Assembly (NCBI RefSeq): GCF_003460605.1
Contig: NZ_QTVN01000001.1
Span: forward strand, 434,001-498,000
Source of the DNA: Ruminococcus sp. AF31-8BH
Lineage (GTDB): Bacteria > Bacillota > Clostridia > Lachnospirales > Lachnospiraceae
Direction: 5' to 3'
Length of the DNA stretch: 64,000 bases
A model generated the notes under the pieces. It ran no database searches and was not told the origin of the DNA. It worked only from the letters and a program-made list of their open reading frames with translations. This document shows, piece after piece, positions 46,193 to 54,895 of this stretch; within the stretch, counting starts at the first letter, position 1; each line of letters begins with the position of its first letter. A program made the position numbers and the translations under genes.

Positions 46193-46208
46193 TGTTTCAC
46201 GTGAAACA
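46193..46208. other. parS site 1
   Basis: Perfect 16-bp palindrome TGTTTCACGTGAAACA, identical to the Firmicutes Spo0J consensus, in the parA leader region. Confidence 0.96.
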
Positions 46209-46238
46209 TAGAAAATGCCTTTTTATTTTGTAAAAATA

Positions 46239-46267
46239 TTGTCTATTTTTATCTTTAAAATTATTAT
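46239..46267 (+). promoter_or_regulatory. Promoter of the large structured RNA
   Basis: TTGTCT (46239-46244), a 17-bp spacer and TATTAT (46262-46267). Transcription would start near 46274, just ahead of a small 5' hairpin. Confidence 0.6.
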
Positions 46268-46273
46268 ACCCAC

Positions 46274-46895
46274 TTTGAATGTAATTCAAACGGGTAGGTG
46301 ATATTTATTAATGATAGGCTCAATACTTTGTAAAAGGGCGGTTTAGGTAATCAAGGCGGACGCTTTCCCCCAGGTGTTCCGGGGGAAATCTGGTTGTTGA
46401 AATCTATTGCTCCACAGAAGTGAATGCAATGCGCATGAAATGTTATGGCTTAAAGTTACAGCTAAAACTGATTCCAAGATAATCGGCTACATAACATCCT
46501 GTAAGAACACTTGATATTACTGTGCATAGAACAACGGATCTTAATTAAATTCTTCAGATTTTATCTCTACTCCCGAAATGACCACTTAATAATAACGGGC
46601 AGATATTGTGTATTGGTTAAAACTCTCCCCAGCGCCAGTGAAAAAGTATCGTTTTAGCGCATTCCCCTTACCAGTAACCAGTGAGCTCGCAAGGTATATT
46701 CGTGAGCAGGTCATTTCAGGAGCGGTCTTAACGTAGACGAGATCCACTGTCTACGGAGACTTAGCATCGAAGGCTCTCCTGAGATGCTTAGTCGCAGTTG
46801 ACAGTTAGCTTGGCGGAGTGTTGCGACGACCTGCGATGAATATACCTTGTGAACTCGCGTCCGGGCAACGATTGCTTCACTAAGCCGCCCTTTTA
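46274..46895 (+). ncRNA. Large ornate structured RNA, about 620 nt (ROOL-like candidate)
   Basis: No ORF of note, but dense long-range pairing. The closing stem 46332-46346 pairs with 46880-46894 (15 bp, one wobble). Further helices: 46347-46352 with 46870-46875, and 46357-46363 with 46857-46863. A hairpin lies at 46364-46371 with 46381-46388. The inner stem 46691-46701 with 46838-46848 continues to 46706-46712 with 46828-46834. Nested hairpins are at 46733-46738/46749-46754 and 46758-46768/46783-46793. Size, closing stem and host group resemble ROOL RNAs, but I cannot confirm the family. The upstream promoter points to the + strand. Confidence 0.75.
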
Positions 46896-46932
46896 GATAT
46901 CAACCGCAGAGTGTACAAATCCCACAAAATTA

Positions 46933-46961
46933 TTGTAAAATTCACCTGTAAGGCGTATAAT
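46933..46961 (+). promoter_or_regulatory. Promoter of the alpha/beta hydrolase gene
   Basis: TTGTAA (46933-46938), a 17-bp spacer and TATAAT (46956-46961), 34 bp before the start codon. Confidence 0.75.
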
Positions 46962-46995
46962 ATACATACAAATTCAAAGGAGGTTCTCTATAAAA

Positions 46996-47952
46996 ATGAA
47001 AGAAAGTAAACACAAACTTTTGACTCTGGCTGCCTTAACCACTATCGCTGCTGGTGTCATCCATCTGTCCAATAGAGTGATTGTTGCCTCTTCACAATTA
47101 AAAGAAATGCTCGATTTTTCCAACCACAACTACTACAAATGGCGTTTCGGAAAAATATATTATACAAAGAAAGGCACCGGTTCTCCTATTCTTTTGATCC
47201 ACGATGCCATGCCTGGTGCAAGTGGATATGAATGGTCACGTGTTGAGAAACATCTTGCCCAGGAGCATACAGTTTATACTCTCGATTTGTTAGGATGCGG
47301 ACGTTCTGAAAAAGCTGGAATTACATACACTAATTTCCTCTTTGTACAGGTCATCTGCGATTTTATCAAGAATGTTATTAAAGAAAAGACTGATATAATT
47401 GCCAGTGGCTTCTCATGTTCATTTGTTACTACTGCTGCCGCATATGACAAAGAAAACATTAATAAAATTATGTTTGTCAATCCTGTAAGTATGGCTTCCC
47501 TGGCCCAGATTCCTACTCAGAAAGACAAAATATTTAAATTTCTCGTAGAACTGCCAGTGTTTGGAACCTTTATTTATCATATAAATGTTTCACGTGAAAC
47601 AATTAGTGATTTCTTCCTGGATAAGCTTTACTACAATCCATTCCACGTAGATGGTGATGTTTTGGACGCTTACTACGAAGCTGCTCATAAGGGTGGTTAC
47701 TATGCCAAGTATTTATATTCAAGCCAAAGTGCTAAATATATGAATATTAACATTCGTCATGCCCTCAGCACACTGGATAACAGTATTTATATTGTAGAAG
47801 GCGAAGACGAGTCAAACGGTGCAGGAATTGTAGAAGACTACTGTAAAGCTAATCCAGCAATTGAGTCCGCAACCATTCCTTATTCCAAGCATTTCCCACA
47901 TATTGAAAACGTAGAAGCGTTTCTCGAACAGGTTGGGGCGTTTTTCGATTAA
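46996..47952 (+). CDS. Alpha/beta hydrolase with N-terminal membrane anchor
   Basis: 318 residues. A hydrophobic N-terminal helix (about 8-24) probably anchors it. The oxyanion-hole segment is PILLIHDAMPG, the nucleophile elbow GFSCS holds Ser140, an acid follows in IVEGEDES, and the catalytic His is in the HFPHIEN tail. The substrate is unknown; proteins of this type in Clostridia are annotated as lipase- or esterase-like. A perfect parS site is embedded at 47586-47601, where it encodes NVSRET. It is the only rightward protein gene between parA and the origin. Confidence 0.85.
   Translation: MKESKHKLLTLAALTTIAAGVIHLSNRVIVASSQLKEMLDFSNHNYYKWRFGKIYYTKKGTGSPILLIHDAMPGASGYEWSRVEKHLAQEHTVYTLDLLGCGRSEKAGITYTNFLFVQVICDFIKNVIKEKTDIIASGFSCSFVTTAAAYDKENINKIMFVNPVSMASLAQIPTQKDKIFKFLVELPVFGTFIYHINVSRETISDFFLDKLYYNPFHVDGDVLDAYYEAAHKGGYYAKYLYSSQSAKYMNINIRHALSTLDNSIYIVEGEDESNGAGIVEDYCKANPAIESATIPYSKHFPHIENVEAFLEQVGAFFD
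47586..47601. other. parS site 2, inside the hydrolase gene
   Basis: Perfect TGTTTCACGTGAAACA within coding sequence, about 1.4 kb from site 1. Confidence 0.95.
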
Positions 47953-48001
47953 CGCCATTTATTTTTTATATAACAATACTCGCTTTTTCTTTTGTTATTT
48001 C

Positions 48002-48042
48002 AAAGTCTTGAAATGTTTTTTAATAACATTTCAAGACTTTTT
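48002..48042 (+). terminator. Intrinsic terminator after the hydrolase gene
   Basis: A perfect 14-bp stem (48002-48015 with 48027-48040) and a T run. Confidence 0.88.
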
Positions 48043-48555
48043 CATTGTTCACTTATTCATTTTCTTATCTTTTGCACATTTTGTGATATGTATTTTCATC
48101 ATAATATTATCTTTTTCTCGCTATTTATCTCTTTCTTTGCGCATTTCATCTAATATATTGATATTTTTTATTTTTGGCAGGATTATTTTTCCTAATTAGG
48201 CTGCACGTATTTTGTTATTATTTTTATATTTCCTCATTGTTTTGTTTGTTGTTTGCACAATGTGTTTTGGATTGTGCCTAGAAAAGTTTTTCTGTGAAAC
48301 AAAGCACGTGAAACGCAAGAATAATCTTTCAGGCGTATTCTAATGTAACGTTCCCTGCGCGCTTATTAGTAAGGCGTATGTTCTGACGCTTTTATTTTAT
48401 GTCGATTTTCATTGCTATTTTCTTTTGCAAGTCCTATTTTTATCTCTTTTGCTTTCAAAAGTGCTATTTTTAGTACTTTTATTATTCTTTTATTGTGGCA
48501 GTCCACATTTTCGTGCTTTTAATATATTTTCCGACATTATTTTCGTACTTTGTAA
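48043..48555. other. AT-rich intergenic stretch without a supported gene
   Basis: About 510 bp of T-rich sequence with scattered short repeats of GTGCTATTTT/GTACTTT type. A small frame near its left end has biased hydrophobic codons and no ribosome binding site, so I do not call it. A half parS-like sequence occurs near 48300. Confidence 0.6.
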
Positions 48556-48722
48556 GTGGATTTCACACGACTAAAGTCGCGTGCTCCTCAGTCGCTTTAA
48601 GCGACAAGGCTAAATATCGGCGGATACGCCTGTAACTTAGGATATGCGCAGTCATGCGCTTTTCCATGCCAGATATGGCAGGTTCCAACATCACAGGTAG
48701 TCCGCTGTATATCTGCCTGTGT

Positions 48723-50051
48723 TTATGCTGCTCTTAAAAGTTCCATTTCTAAAAATAATTCTCCTAAGTCCGCATATACACATGAGATCCTACGCTTTAC
48801 TGAAGGGACTTTTGCCTCCAGTAAAGACCTTTCCGTTGCCGGAAGGGGTTTTAAAAGTTCTCTGATAAAATATCTTGCCCCGATATTATACGATGCTGAC
48901 AGATCACAGTTATATCTTTTTCCGGTCTGGAATACACAGAGGCTGTGGTTTTTCGGGTCACGGGATACCCTTCCGGAGCCATCATATGCAAGCCTGCTTG
49001 TATCCCATGCGCAGACTCTGGATACCCGCATCCCTTTTCTATGTGCCTGATGTTCACAGCGTTTCTGGATATCCCGTTTTCTCCACAGATGCAGTTTCTG
49101 TTTTTTCTCTCCGGATATCTTCCCCTGCATTTCCAGATATTCGAATACGATCACATCTGCATGGTTTTCCTCTGCATATCTTATGATTGCACCTGCGATC
49201 TTCTTTCCCAGCTCTATATTCAGGCGTTTCGTATATGCCCATCTTCCCCGTGACTGCGCAGAGCCGTGTTCCCTCTGGAACTTCCGGATCCGTCCCAGCG
49301 TGCGATACATCCAGTCTTTTTCACTGGGATGATTGATAAATCTTCTTCCCAGGACAGTTCCGTCTGCCCGCATAATGGTACAGACTGCATCGGTATTGAT
49401 CCCCAGATCCACACTGCAGATGACCTGTTCTTTTACCGGTGTTTTTGTAAGTGTTATTTCTTTCGTATAGGAAAAACGCAGGAAATATTTATGGTGTCTT
49501 TTCTCCAGTATCGGGGGCAGATGCCTTTTTCCCCGACCAGTTCTTACGAAGATATTCCATATCTGTATGGTTTAAACGCACACAAAACCATTTCCAGTCA
49601 TGGCCATCATACAATTTCAGATATGCTTCCTCTTTTCCTTCTGCTCCCTCTCTGTACATGACACCACGGTAAAAAACAGGCATGGCATGATTCTCATACA
49701 CCAGTTTGGGCATCCCTGTTTTTTCCCCTGACTTTGTCCACAGATCCATCCGTGTTTTGTAAGAAGATACACTTCCCAATGCATGCCGGATTGCAGCTCT
49801 TCTGAGGTAGGATGGCATCTTCGGGAAGCGGAAGTCAAAATCAAAACGTGCAGGATTTTTTTCGTAGTATGCACCAGATGCTCTGCGGCATTAAAACGCC
49901 TTTTAGCATCCGGGATCTCTTCCAGTTCTTCCCACACCTGCTCATATATTTCTGTCAGATAGCTGACCGCAGACCGATAGAGTCCCAGTGTCTGGCGGAT
50001 CGGGATATTCTGTTTTCGTGCTTCTACGCCATAGCTGGATACTGTCTGCAT
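48723..50051 (-). pseudogene. TnpB-like RNA-guided nuclease, two frameshifts
   Basis: The start MQTVSSYGVEARKQ at 50051 is followed by helical N-terminal sequence. An A7 tract near 49860 shifts the frame, and a C5 tract near 49510 shifts it again before the RuvC core. The RuvC catalytic residues are intact in the last frame: VDLGIN (Asp), VFEYLEM (Glu) and NCDLSASYNIG (Asp). The classical CxxC zinc ribbon is absent between the last two motifs; AWDTSRLAYDGSG stands there instead. Both shifts are in homopolymers, so an assembly error cannot be excluded. Confidence 0.85.
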
Positions 50052-50094
50052 CTCTTTTCCTCCAACAAACCATTTCTTCTGTCAGGCTTTTTTC

Positions 50095-50320
50095 TTTTTC
50101 CTTTTGTCCTTCGATGTAAACAAGCAGATGGATATGGTCCGGCATCACCTCCATTGCCAGGATCTGAAATTTATATTCTTCTGCAAGATCCTGTAACATT
50201 TCTTTACATTCTGTATCGATTCCATTTTTTAAAACCTTTTTCTGTATTTTGTACACCAGACAAGATGATACTGCAAAGAACAGCCATATCCCCTACCATA
50301 TGAAAGTTTGTTATATCTAT
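50095..50320 (-). pseudogene. TnpA (Y1 transposase) 5' remnant
   Basis: Minus-strand frames give QYHLVWCTKYRKK, then after a one-base shift LQDLAEEYKFQILAMEVMPDHIHLLVYI. The HIH metal site of the HUH transposase is present, but the sequence runs into the tnpB start before the catalytic Tyr. It is non-functional. Confidence 0.82.
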
Positions 50321-50403
50321 ATCAAATATATCTTTTCCATATAAATATTATATCATATGTATCTGTTTGTGTAAACGTTTGTTCTGTTTTTTGTAAAAAA
50401 ATT

Positions 50404-50448
50404 TGCGCGTCTAACTCATCACTGGAAGTAACGAGAATGCGACGCGCA
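50404..50448. other. Hairpin in the gap between the IS remnant and the Gld-type operon
   Basis: A perfect 8-bp stem (50404-50411 with 50441-50448) with a 29-nt loop. The remaining ~200 bp of this gap holds a second imperfect hairpin near 50490-50520 and no gene. Confidence 0.4.
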
Positions 50449-50549
50449 GTTATTCAAAAACAGTAAAGATGCATGATAGTAAAACACATTCCGCGATGCA
50501 AAAGTAAGTTTCCGCAGAATGTCTATTTTTTTGTGAAACCCAAAAGAGT

Positions 50550-50597
50550 AAAAGAGCTCCGATGCAAAACTAGCATCTTAGTTTTACATCGAAGTTC
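50550..50597 (-). terminator. Terminator of the Gld-type operon
   Basis: A 19-bp stem with three wobbles (50554-50572 with 50579-50597) followed by CTCTTTTAC on the minus strand, 74 bp after the last gene. Confidence 0.7.
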
Positions 50598-50670
50598 TTC
50601 AAATTTGCCGCATCAAAAGCCAGCTACATCAAATTATTTTATTTCTTATCCAACCCGTTTTCGCAGTCTA

Positions 50671-52476
50671 TCATTCTGCAGCATCTGTTTCGTCTTCCGC
50701 CAGGCTATTAGAAGCAGCAGTTCCCTCTTCTTCAGTGTTATCATCCGTATCACTTGTACTGTTCTCCTCTATCCCTGCAACAGTTTCAAATGCCTGGAAT
50801 AATTCTTTCGCTGTCATTTTGTTTATCAGATATGTTTTTCTATCTGTAACGGCAGCATAGTAATTGGTATCGTAGGAGTAATATTCTACGGTTGTTTTAT
50901 TTCCGTCAACATCTGTGAAATCTACTGTCATTTCAGGGTCTGCGTTTGACTCAAATTTGTCAGTAAGTCGTTTTTGTGCAGCCAGGTTGATCAGTTTATT
51001 GTAGAAAGTGGTAAATGTAGCACCGTCCAGCTCGGCGCCATTCAATTTATAGGACAATGTTACAGTCGCGGAACTTGAGGCATCCTCAGCACTGTCATCT
51101 GCACTGTTATCTACATCAGCCTCATCACTGCTTTCCTCTTCTTCCGAAGATGTTTCACGTGAAACATTTACAGTGTACTCATCACCTTTGTAATTTACAT
51201 CCAATGTTTCCAGGTTATTAACTGACAGATAACTTACTGTCAGATCCCAGAAATCGGCAGCTGTTTTTCCCAGGAAGGTGTCCAGCGTATCTTCTGAAAT
51301 TGTATAGATTTCATTGCTGTCATTTACGCGTACATATCGTCCGCCGTCAGATGACTCATCGCCAACCTGAATCACAAGCTCGCGATCAACCATCTCGGTC
51401 TCAACCTCTTCCTCAGAATCTGTGTCAGCTTCATCTACAGCCTCTTCTACATCTCCCTCGGAATCCGCAGTAGCTTCGTCTGTATCTGTATCGTTCGCAC
51501 TTTCTGCATCATCATTTTCTGCTGTGTCATCCGCCGTGCTCTCCTCAGAATCGGCAGCTTTTTTCTCATCCTGGTTCGCATTCTCAGGTGCCTCTGTAGC
51601 GTCCTCTGAGCCGTTTTTAGCCTCATTTTTCTCATCAGCGGAGTCTTTCTCGACTTCTTCCTGATAATCCACCGTAATTTCAGCATAAGGCTTATCCAAA
51701 CCATACTGAGAAAGCTCTTCATCTGAGCAGTCGTAGTTAACAAAGCTTGCATATGCCATGCCAGAAACGGCACTTGTCAGGGATGTAGTTTTTGCAGAAT
51801 CTGCCTTTTCCGTGTTGCCGTTTTCTGTTATGTTCCAGAAGTTATTTTCATCCTTTTCAATGCTATAGGAAAAATCTTTTCCATCCACAGACACTTTACT
51901 TATTGTGGAGGAATCCACTGTTGGGAAAGTTCCGCTCTCAGCAAAGTCATACAAGGTTCCTTCAAAGGACTGGAATGTGGAATTGCTAACTACATAAACA
52001 GTGGAGGAATCTTTATCCAGGTCAATGTATTCCTGGCTGGTAGAATCATTCTCCATGCCAACGCGAATAACCGTTTCACTTCCATCTTCCATTGTCACTG
52101 TGATTGTATTTTCCGGCTGATCCAGCTCGTACTCAGAAGCGTCTTCCACATCTTCCAGTGTTCGTTCCGCTTTCACAGAGCTCAGGGAGCTGATCAGAGT
52201 ATCCATTTTATCCTGGTCTACAGGAAAAGCAGTCTCATCGCTTTTCACCCAGGAATCTCCATCTTTCTCAAAAGTAACTTCTTTTTTATCCATTACAAAT
52301 TTAACAGATTTTACATCATCGGACGCAATAGAAATAATCTCCTGAGATTCCTCCTCATCGGCTTCTGCCTCTTCGGCATCCTGCTTCGCCACGTAGGTTT
52401 TTACACCTACGTAAGCTCCGCTGAGAACAACCAAAACGCCCACTGCTGTAATAAGATTTACAGATTTTTTCTTCAT
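50671..52476 (-). CDS. DUF4340 domain protein, last gene of the Gld-type operon
   Basis: 601 residues. An N-terminal membrane anchor (LITAVGVLVVLSGAYVGV) is followed by extracellular DUF4340 repeats: VKFVMDKKEVTFEKDGDSWVK, LEDASEYELDQPENTITVTM and similar. About 85 residues near 270-355 are an extremely acidic Asp/Glu/Ala/Ser/Asn insert, and a second acidic patch follows NVSRET. A perfect parS site (51151-51166) encodes NVSRET. DUF4340 proteins accompany GldG-like genes. Its role in the exporter is unknown; a cell-surface accessory is inferred. Confidence 0.85.
   Translation of the reverse strand: MKKKSVNLITAVGVLVVLSGAYVGVKTYVAKQDAEEAEADEEESQEIISIASDDVKSVKFVMDKKEVTFEKDGDSWVKSDETAFPVDQDKMDTLISSLSSVKAERTLEDVEDASEYELDQPENTITVTMEDGSETVIRVGMENDSTSQEYIDLDKDSSTVYVVSNSTFQSFEGTLYDFAESGTFPTVDSSTISKVSVDGKDFSYSIEKDENNFWNITENGNTEKADSAKTTSLTSAVSGMAYASFVNYDCSDEELSQYGLDKPYAEITVDYQEEVEKDSADEKNEAKNGSEDATEAPENANQDEKKAADSEESTADDTAENDDAESANDTDTDEATADSEGDVEEAVDEADTDSEEEVETEMVDRELVIQVGDESSDGGRYVRVNDSNEIYTISEDTLDTFLGKTAADFWDLTVSYLSVNNLETLDVNYKGDEYTVNVSRETSSEEEESSDEADVDNSADDSAEDASSSATVTLSYKLNGAELDGATFTTFYNKLINLAAQKRLTDKFESNADPEMTVDFTDVDGNKTTVEYYSYDTNYYAAVTDRKTYLINKMTAKELFQAFETVAGIEENSTSDTDDNTEEEGTAASNSLAEDETDAAE
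51151..51166. other. parS site 3, inside the DUF4340 gene
   Basis: Perfect TGTTTCACGTGAAACA within coding sequence, about 5 kb from site 1. Confidence 0.95.
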
Positions 52477-54014
52477 CAGGCTTTTCTCCTCTTTAACCAG
52501 ATCATAAATCCAACTAACAGGAATGCTCCCGGAATCAAACCAATCACACAGATCTTCCAGAAGCTTGCATCATATGCTGTCAAAGTCAGATAAGATACTT
52601 CCAGGCTCTTGGACGGGATAGAGACTGTTGTGCTGTCCTCCGTGTCAACAAGAGCACTTAAGGAAGCCATTACCAGTTTCTCATTTCCGCCGGAAACCAT
52701 CTGGTTCACCTGGCTCTGAAGTAAATTTGATGTTGAATAATAAATAATGTGCGTTTCTTTATCAGTATCAACAGTCTCTGTAATGCTTACACCCAGATCA
52801 AACGGACCATCAACATCTCCATCTTCTTTTGAAAGAGTTCCGCTGTTCACATCCGTCTTGGAATAAGCACTATCAGAGGTTGTGAGAAGACTTTCAATCG
52901 TTACAGTATCTCTTACATCTTCTGATTTCTGAATTCCCTGTGCGTATGGCATAAGAATATAATATCCAGAAGAAACAAGATCAGAAGTAATGTCTGTACT
53001 ATTTATGGTAGGTACCAGATAATATGGCATCTGTGCCGCATAGTGCTGGGAATCTCCCTCAAACACCAGGCCATCTACTCGATTTACACCATAATTTTCA
53101 AGTACAGCGTCAAAATTCGGCATTTCCTGTCCGGTGTAATCAGAGAAAATCATTGCTTTTCCTCCATTTTCCAGATACTCGATCAGCGCTGTTTTCTCAT
53201 TTTCTGAGATATCGGTTGTAGGCGCATCAATCAACAGACAGCTCGCATCCTCTGGAACGCTTCCCTCTGTAAGCAGATTCAGGGACTTAATCTCCATGTT
53301 GGCTTTCTCAATGTCTTCCTTCACTGTGGAATCCAGATCCTGCTCTCCATGTCCCTCTAATGTATACATCACCGGCAGGTTCTCGCTGGTTACATATGCA
53401 ATGGCACTTGTAATCTGTCCTTCTCCATCGAACCCTGTTGTCTTATAACTGTATGTGTTGTAATCAAGGGATGATTCGTATATATTGTTATAATTTACAA
53501 CTTTATTCCTGTCACCGCATACAATAATCAGACTGTTGGATGATAAATTATCACTTGTGTATTCACTGATAAATTTCGGATTTACCACCGGGTCCTTCTG
53601 TTCTACAGTAATATGATCAGACTCATCTGCATATCTCTGAAGCAGGTTGCTGATGTTTTCGTCCTCACTTCCTCTCTGGGCAATCTGATATATGATCACA
53701 TCTTTGTCCAGATCCTTCAGCATTGCTTTTGTTTCATCTCCGATTGTATAAAGTTTTTCGGAGCTGATATCAAGCTGGGTGTATTTAGAAGGAAGATTTC
53801 CAACTATCATATTTATAACAATAATGATAGCAACAAATACAACAATCATAATAGAACTGTAGCTTCCATTTTTCAGATACTTTTTGTTAATTGTATCTTT
53901 AAACTTTTTCCTTTGTTTTTTGCTACTATTGTTATTGTTTTCTGTCTTCTCTACACTTTCCGTATTTTCTTCGTTTATGTTGTTATTGTTATTATTTTTC
54001 TTACTAAAAAACAT
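52476..54014 (-). CDS. GldG-like ABC transporter auxiliary protein
   Basis: 512 residues. The N-terminus is a polar tail with runs of Asn (six in a row near residue 8) and Lys, then a membrane span (SIMIVVFVAIIIVINMIV). A long extracellular part with the GldG/ABC_transp_aux pattern follows (LYTIGDETKAMLKDLDKDVIIYQIAQRG; TLEGHGEQDLD; LLIDAPTTDISENE), and a C-terminal membrane span ends in KRRKA. It overlaps the DUF4340 start by one base. AAGGAGGTGG precedes its ATG. Confidence 0.88.
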   Translation of the reverse strand: MFFSKKNNNNNNINEENTESVEKTENNNNSSKKQRKKFKDTINKKYLKNGSYSSIMIVVFVAIIIVINMIVGNLPSKYTQLDISSEKLYTIGDETKAMLKDLDKDVIIYQIAQRGSEDENISNLLQRYADESDHITVEQKDPVVNPKFISEYTSDNLSSNSLIIVCGDRNKVVNYNNIYESSLDYNTYSYKTTGFDGEGQITSAIAYVTSENLPVMYTLEGHGEQDLDSTVKEDIEKANMEIKSLNLLTEGSVPEDASCLLIDAPTTDISENEKTALIEYLENGGKAMIFSDYTGQEMPNFDAVLENYGVNRVDGLVFEGDSQHYAAQMPYYLVPTINSTDITSDLVSSGYYILMPYAQGIQKSEDVRDTVTIESLLTTSDSAYSKTDVNSGTLSKEDGDVDGPFDLGVSITETVDTDKETHIIYYSTSNLLQSQVNQMVSGGNEKLVMASLSALVDTEDSTTVSIPSKSLEVSYLTLTAYDASFWKICVIGLIPGAFLLVGFMIWLKRRKA

Positions 54015-54028
54015 TTCTTCCCACCTCC

Positions 54029-54892
54029 TTAATTCCAGCGTCTCTTCAGTATTGTCTGCATGGTAAGGAATATGCAGATTGTAATTACAGATACAAAGTA
54101 CAATACTCCAGTCACATCAAAAATACTGTTTGTGAAATTTTCAAAGTGAGAGCTTAAATTAAATACTTCCATCACTTTCTGGATTCCGCCTTCAAACACA
54201 CTGGATTTTACTACATAAATAATCACCAGCACAGCCTCTCCAGCTACACAAATGATACCTGAGATCACTGCATTTTTGATCATGCTGTAAATCATAAGGC
54301 TCAGTGCAATGATCAGAAGTCCAAATGTTACGCATGTGGACATTGCGGTCTGTGAAAAGAAGGATGAAATACCGTTCATCATATAAAATGCGAACAAAAA
54401 TACAAAGGTCAGAACCGCAGCAATTACCTGGCTCTCAGTGATTGCTGAGAAAAATACGCCGATTGCAATGTTTGCACAGCCCAGAAGGAAAAATCCAAGG
54501 AGCGCTGTGTATGCGGATCCAAAAGCTACTGTTCCGAACTTTGACATAAGCAGCGGATAAGTTGCCAGAACTGCAACAGGAATTGCATAAATGGTAACAA
54601 GTGCCAGATATTTTCCCATTACAATGCCGAACACAGATACCGGAGAGGTCAGCAGCAGCTGATCGGTTTTCTGTTTTCTTTCTTCAGCAAGTACACGCAT
54701 GGTCAGGATCGGCACTGCGATCAGGAACACAAAGGTCATAGCATTTAATGTGTATTCAAATTTTGGATATGCTGCTGTAAGCTGATATGCGGAGAAATAA
54801 ATTCCCGCAATAAGCAGTACAAAGAACATAAACAGATATCCAACCATAGAAGTCAGGTAGCTTTTCAGCTCCCTTTTATAAATAGCAAGCAT
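54029..54892 (-). CDS. ABC-2 type permease (GldF-like)
   Basis: 287 residues with six membrane segments in the ABC-2 pattern. The N-terminal YKRELKSYLTSMVGYLF is typical of GldF-like permeases. MRVLAEERKQKTDQLLLTSPVSVFGIVMGKYLA is the conserved cytosolic loop. It pairs with the ATPase directly upstream (3-bp gap) as the membrane part of an exporter of unknown substrate. Confidence 0.92.
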   Translation of the reverse strand: MLAIYKRELKSYLTSMVGYLFMFFVLLIAGIYFSAYQLTAAYPKFEYTLNAMTFVFLIAVPILTMRVLAEERKQKTDQLLLTSPVSVFGIVMGKYLALVTIYAIPVAVLATYPLLMSKFGTVAFGSAYTALLGFFLLGCANIAIGVFFSAITESQVIAAVLTFVFLFAFYMMNGISSFFSQTAMSTCVTFGLLIIALSLMIYSMIKNAVISGIICVAGEAVLVIIYVVKSSVFEGGIQKVMEVFNLSSHFENFTNSIFDVTGVLYFVSVITICIFLTMQTILKRRWN

Positions 54893-54895
54893 GGT

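Larger units (their letters stand above)
48560..50340 (-). mobile_element. Decayed IS200/IS605-family element (tnpA remnant, tnpB pseudogene)
   Basis: Broken Y1 transposase and TnpB genes lie in tandem on the minus strand, with hairpin-rich sequence after tnpB (48565-48720) as expected for the right end and its omega-RNA. Exact ends are not defined; I see no target duplication, which this family does not make. Confidence 0.8.

Noticed and set aside
47933..48199. 88-codon frame after the hydrolase gene
   Set aside because: It overlaps the hydrolase end and its terminator, is made of AT-rich Phe/Ile/Leu codons and has no ribosome binding site.
48294..48312. Fourth parS site
   Set aside because: Only the right half (CACGTGAAAC) matches; the left half is unrelated.
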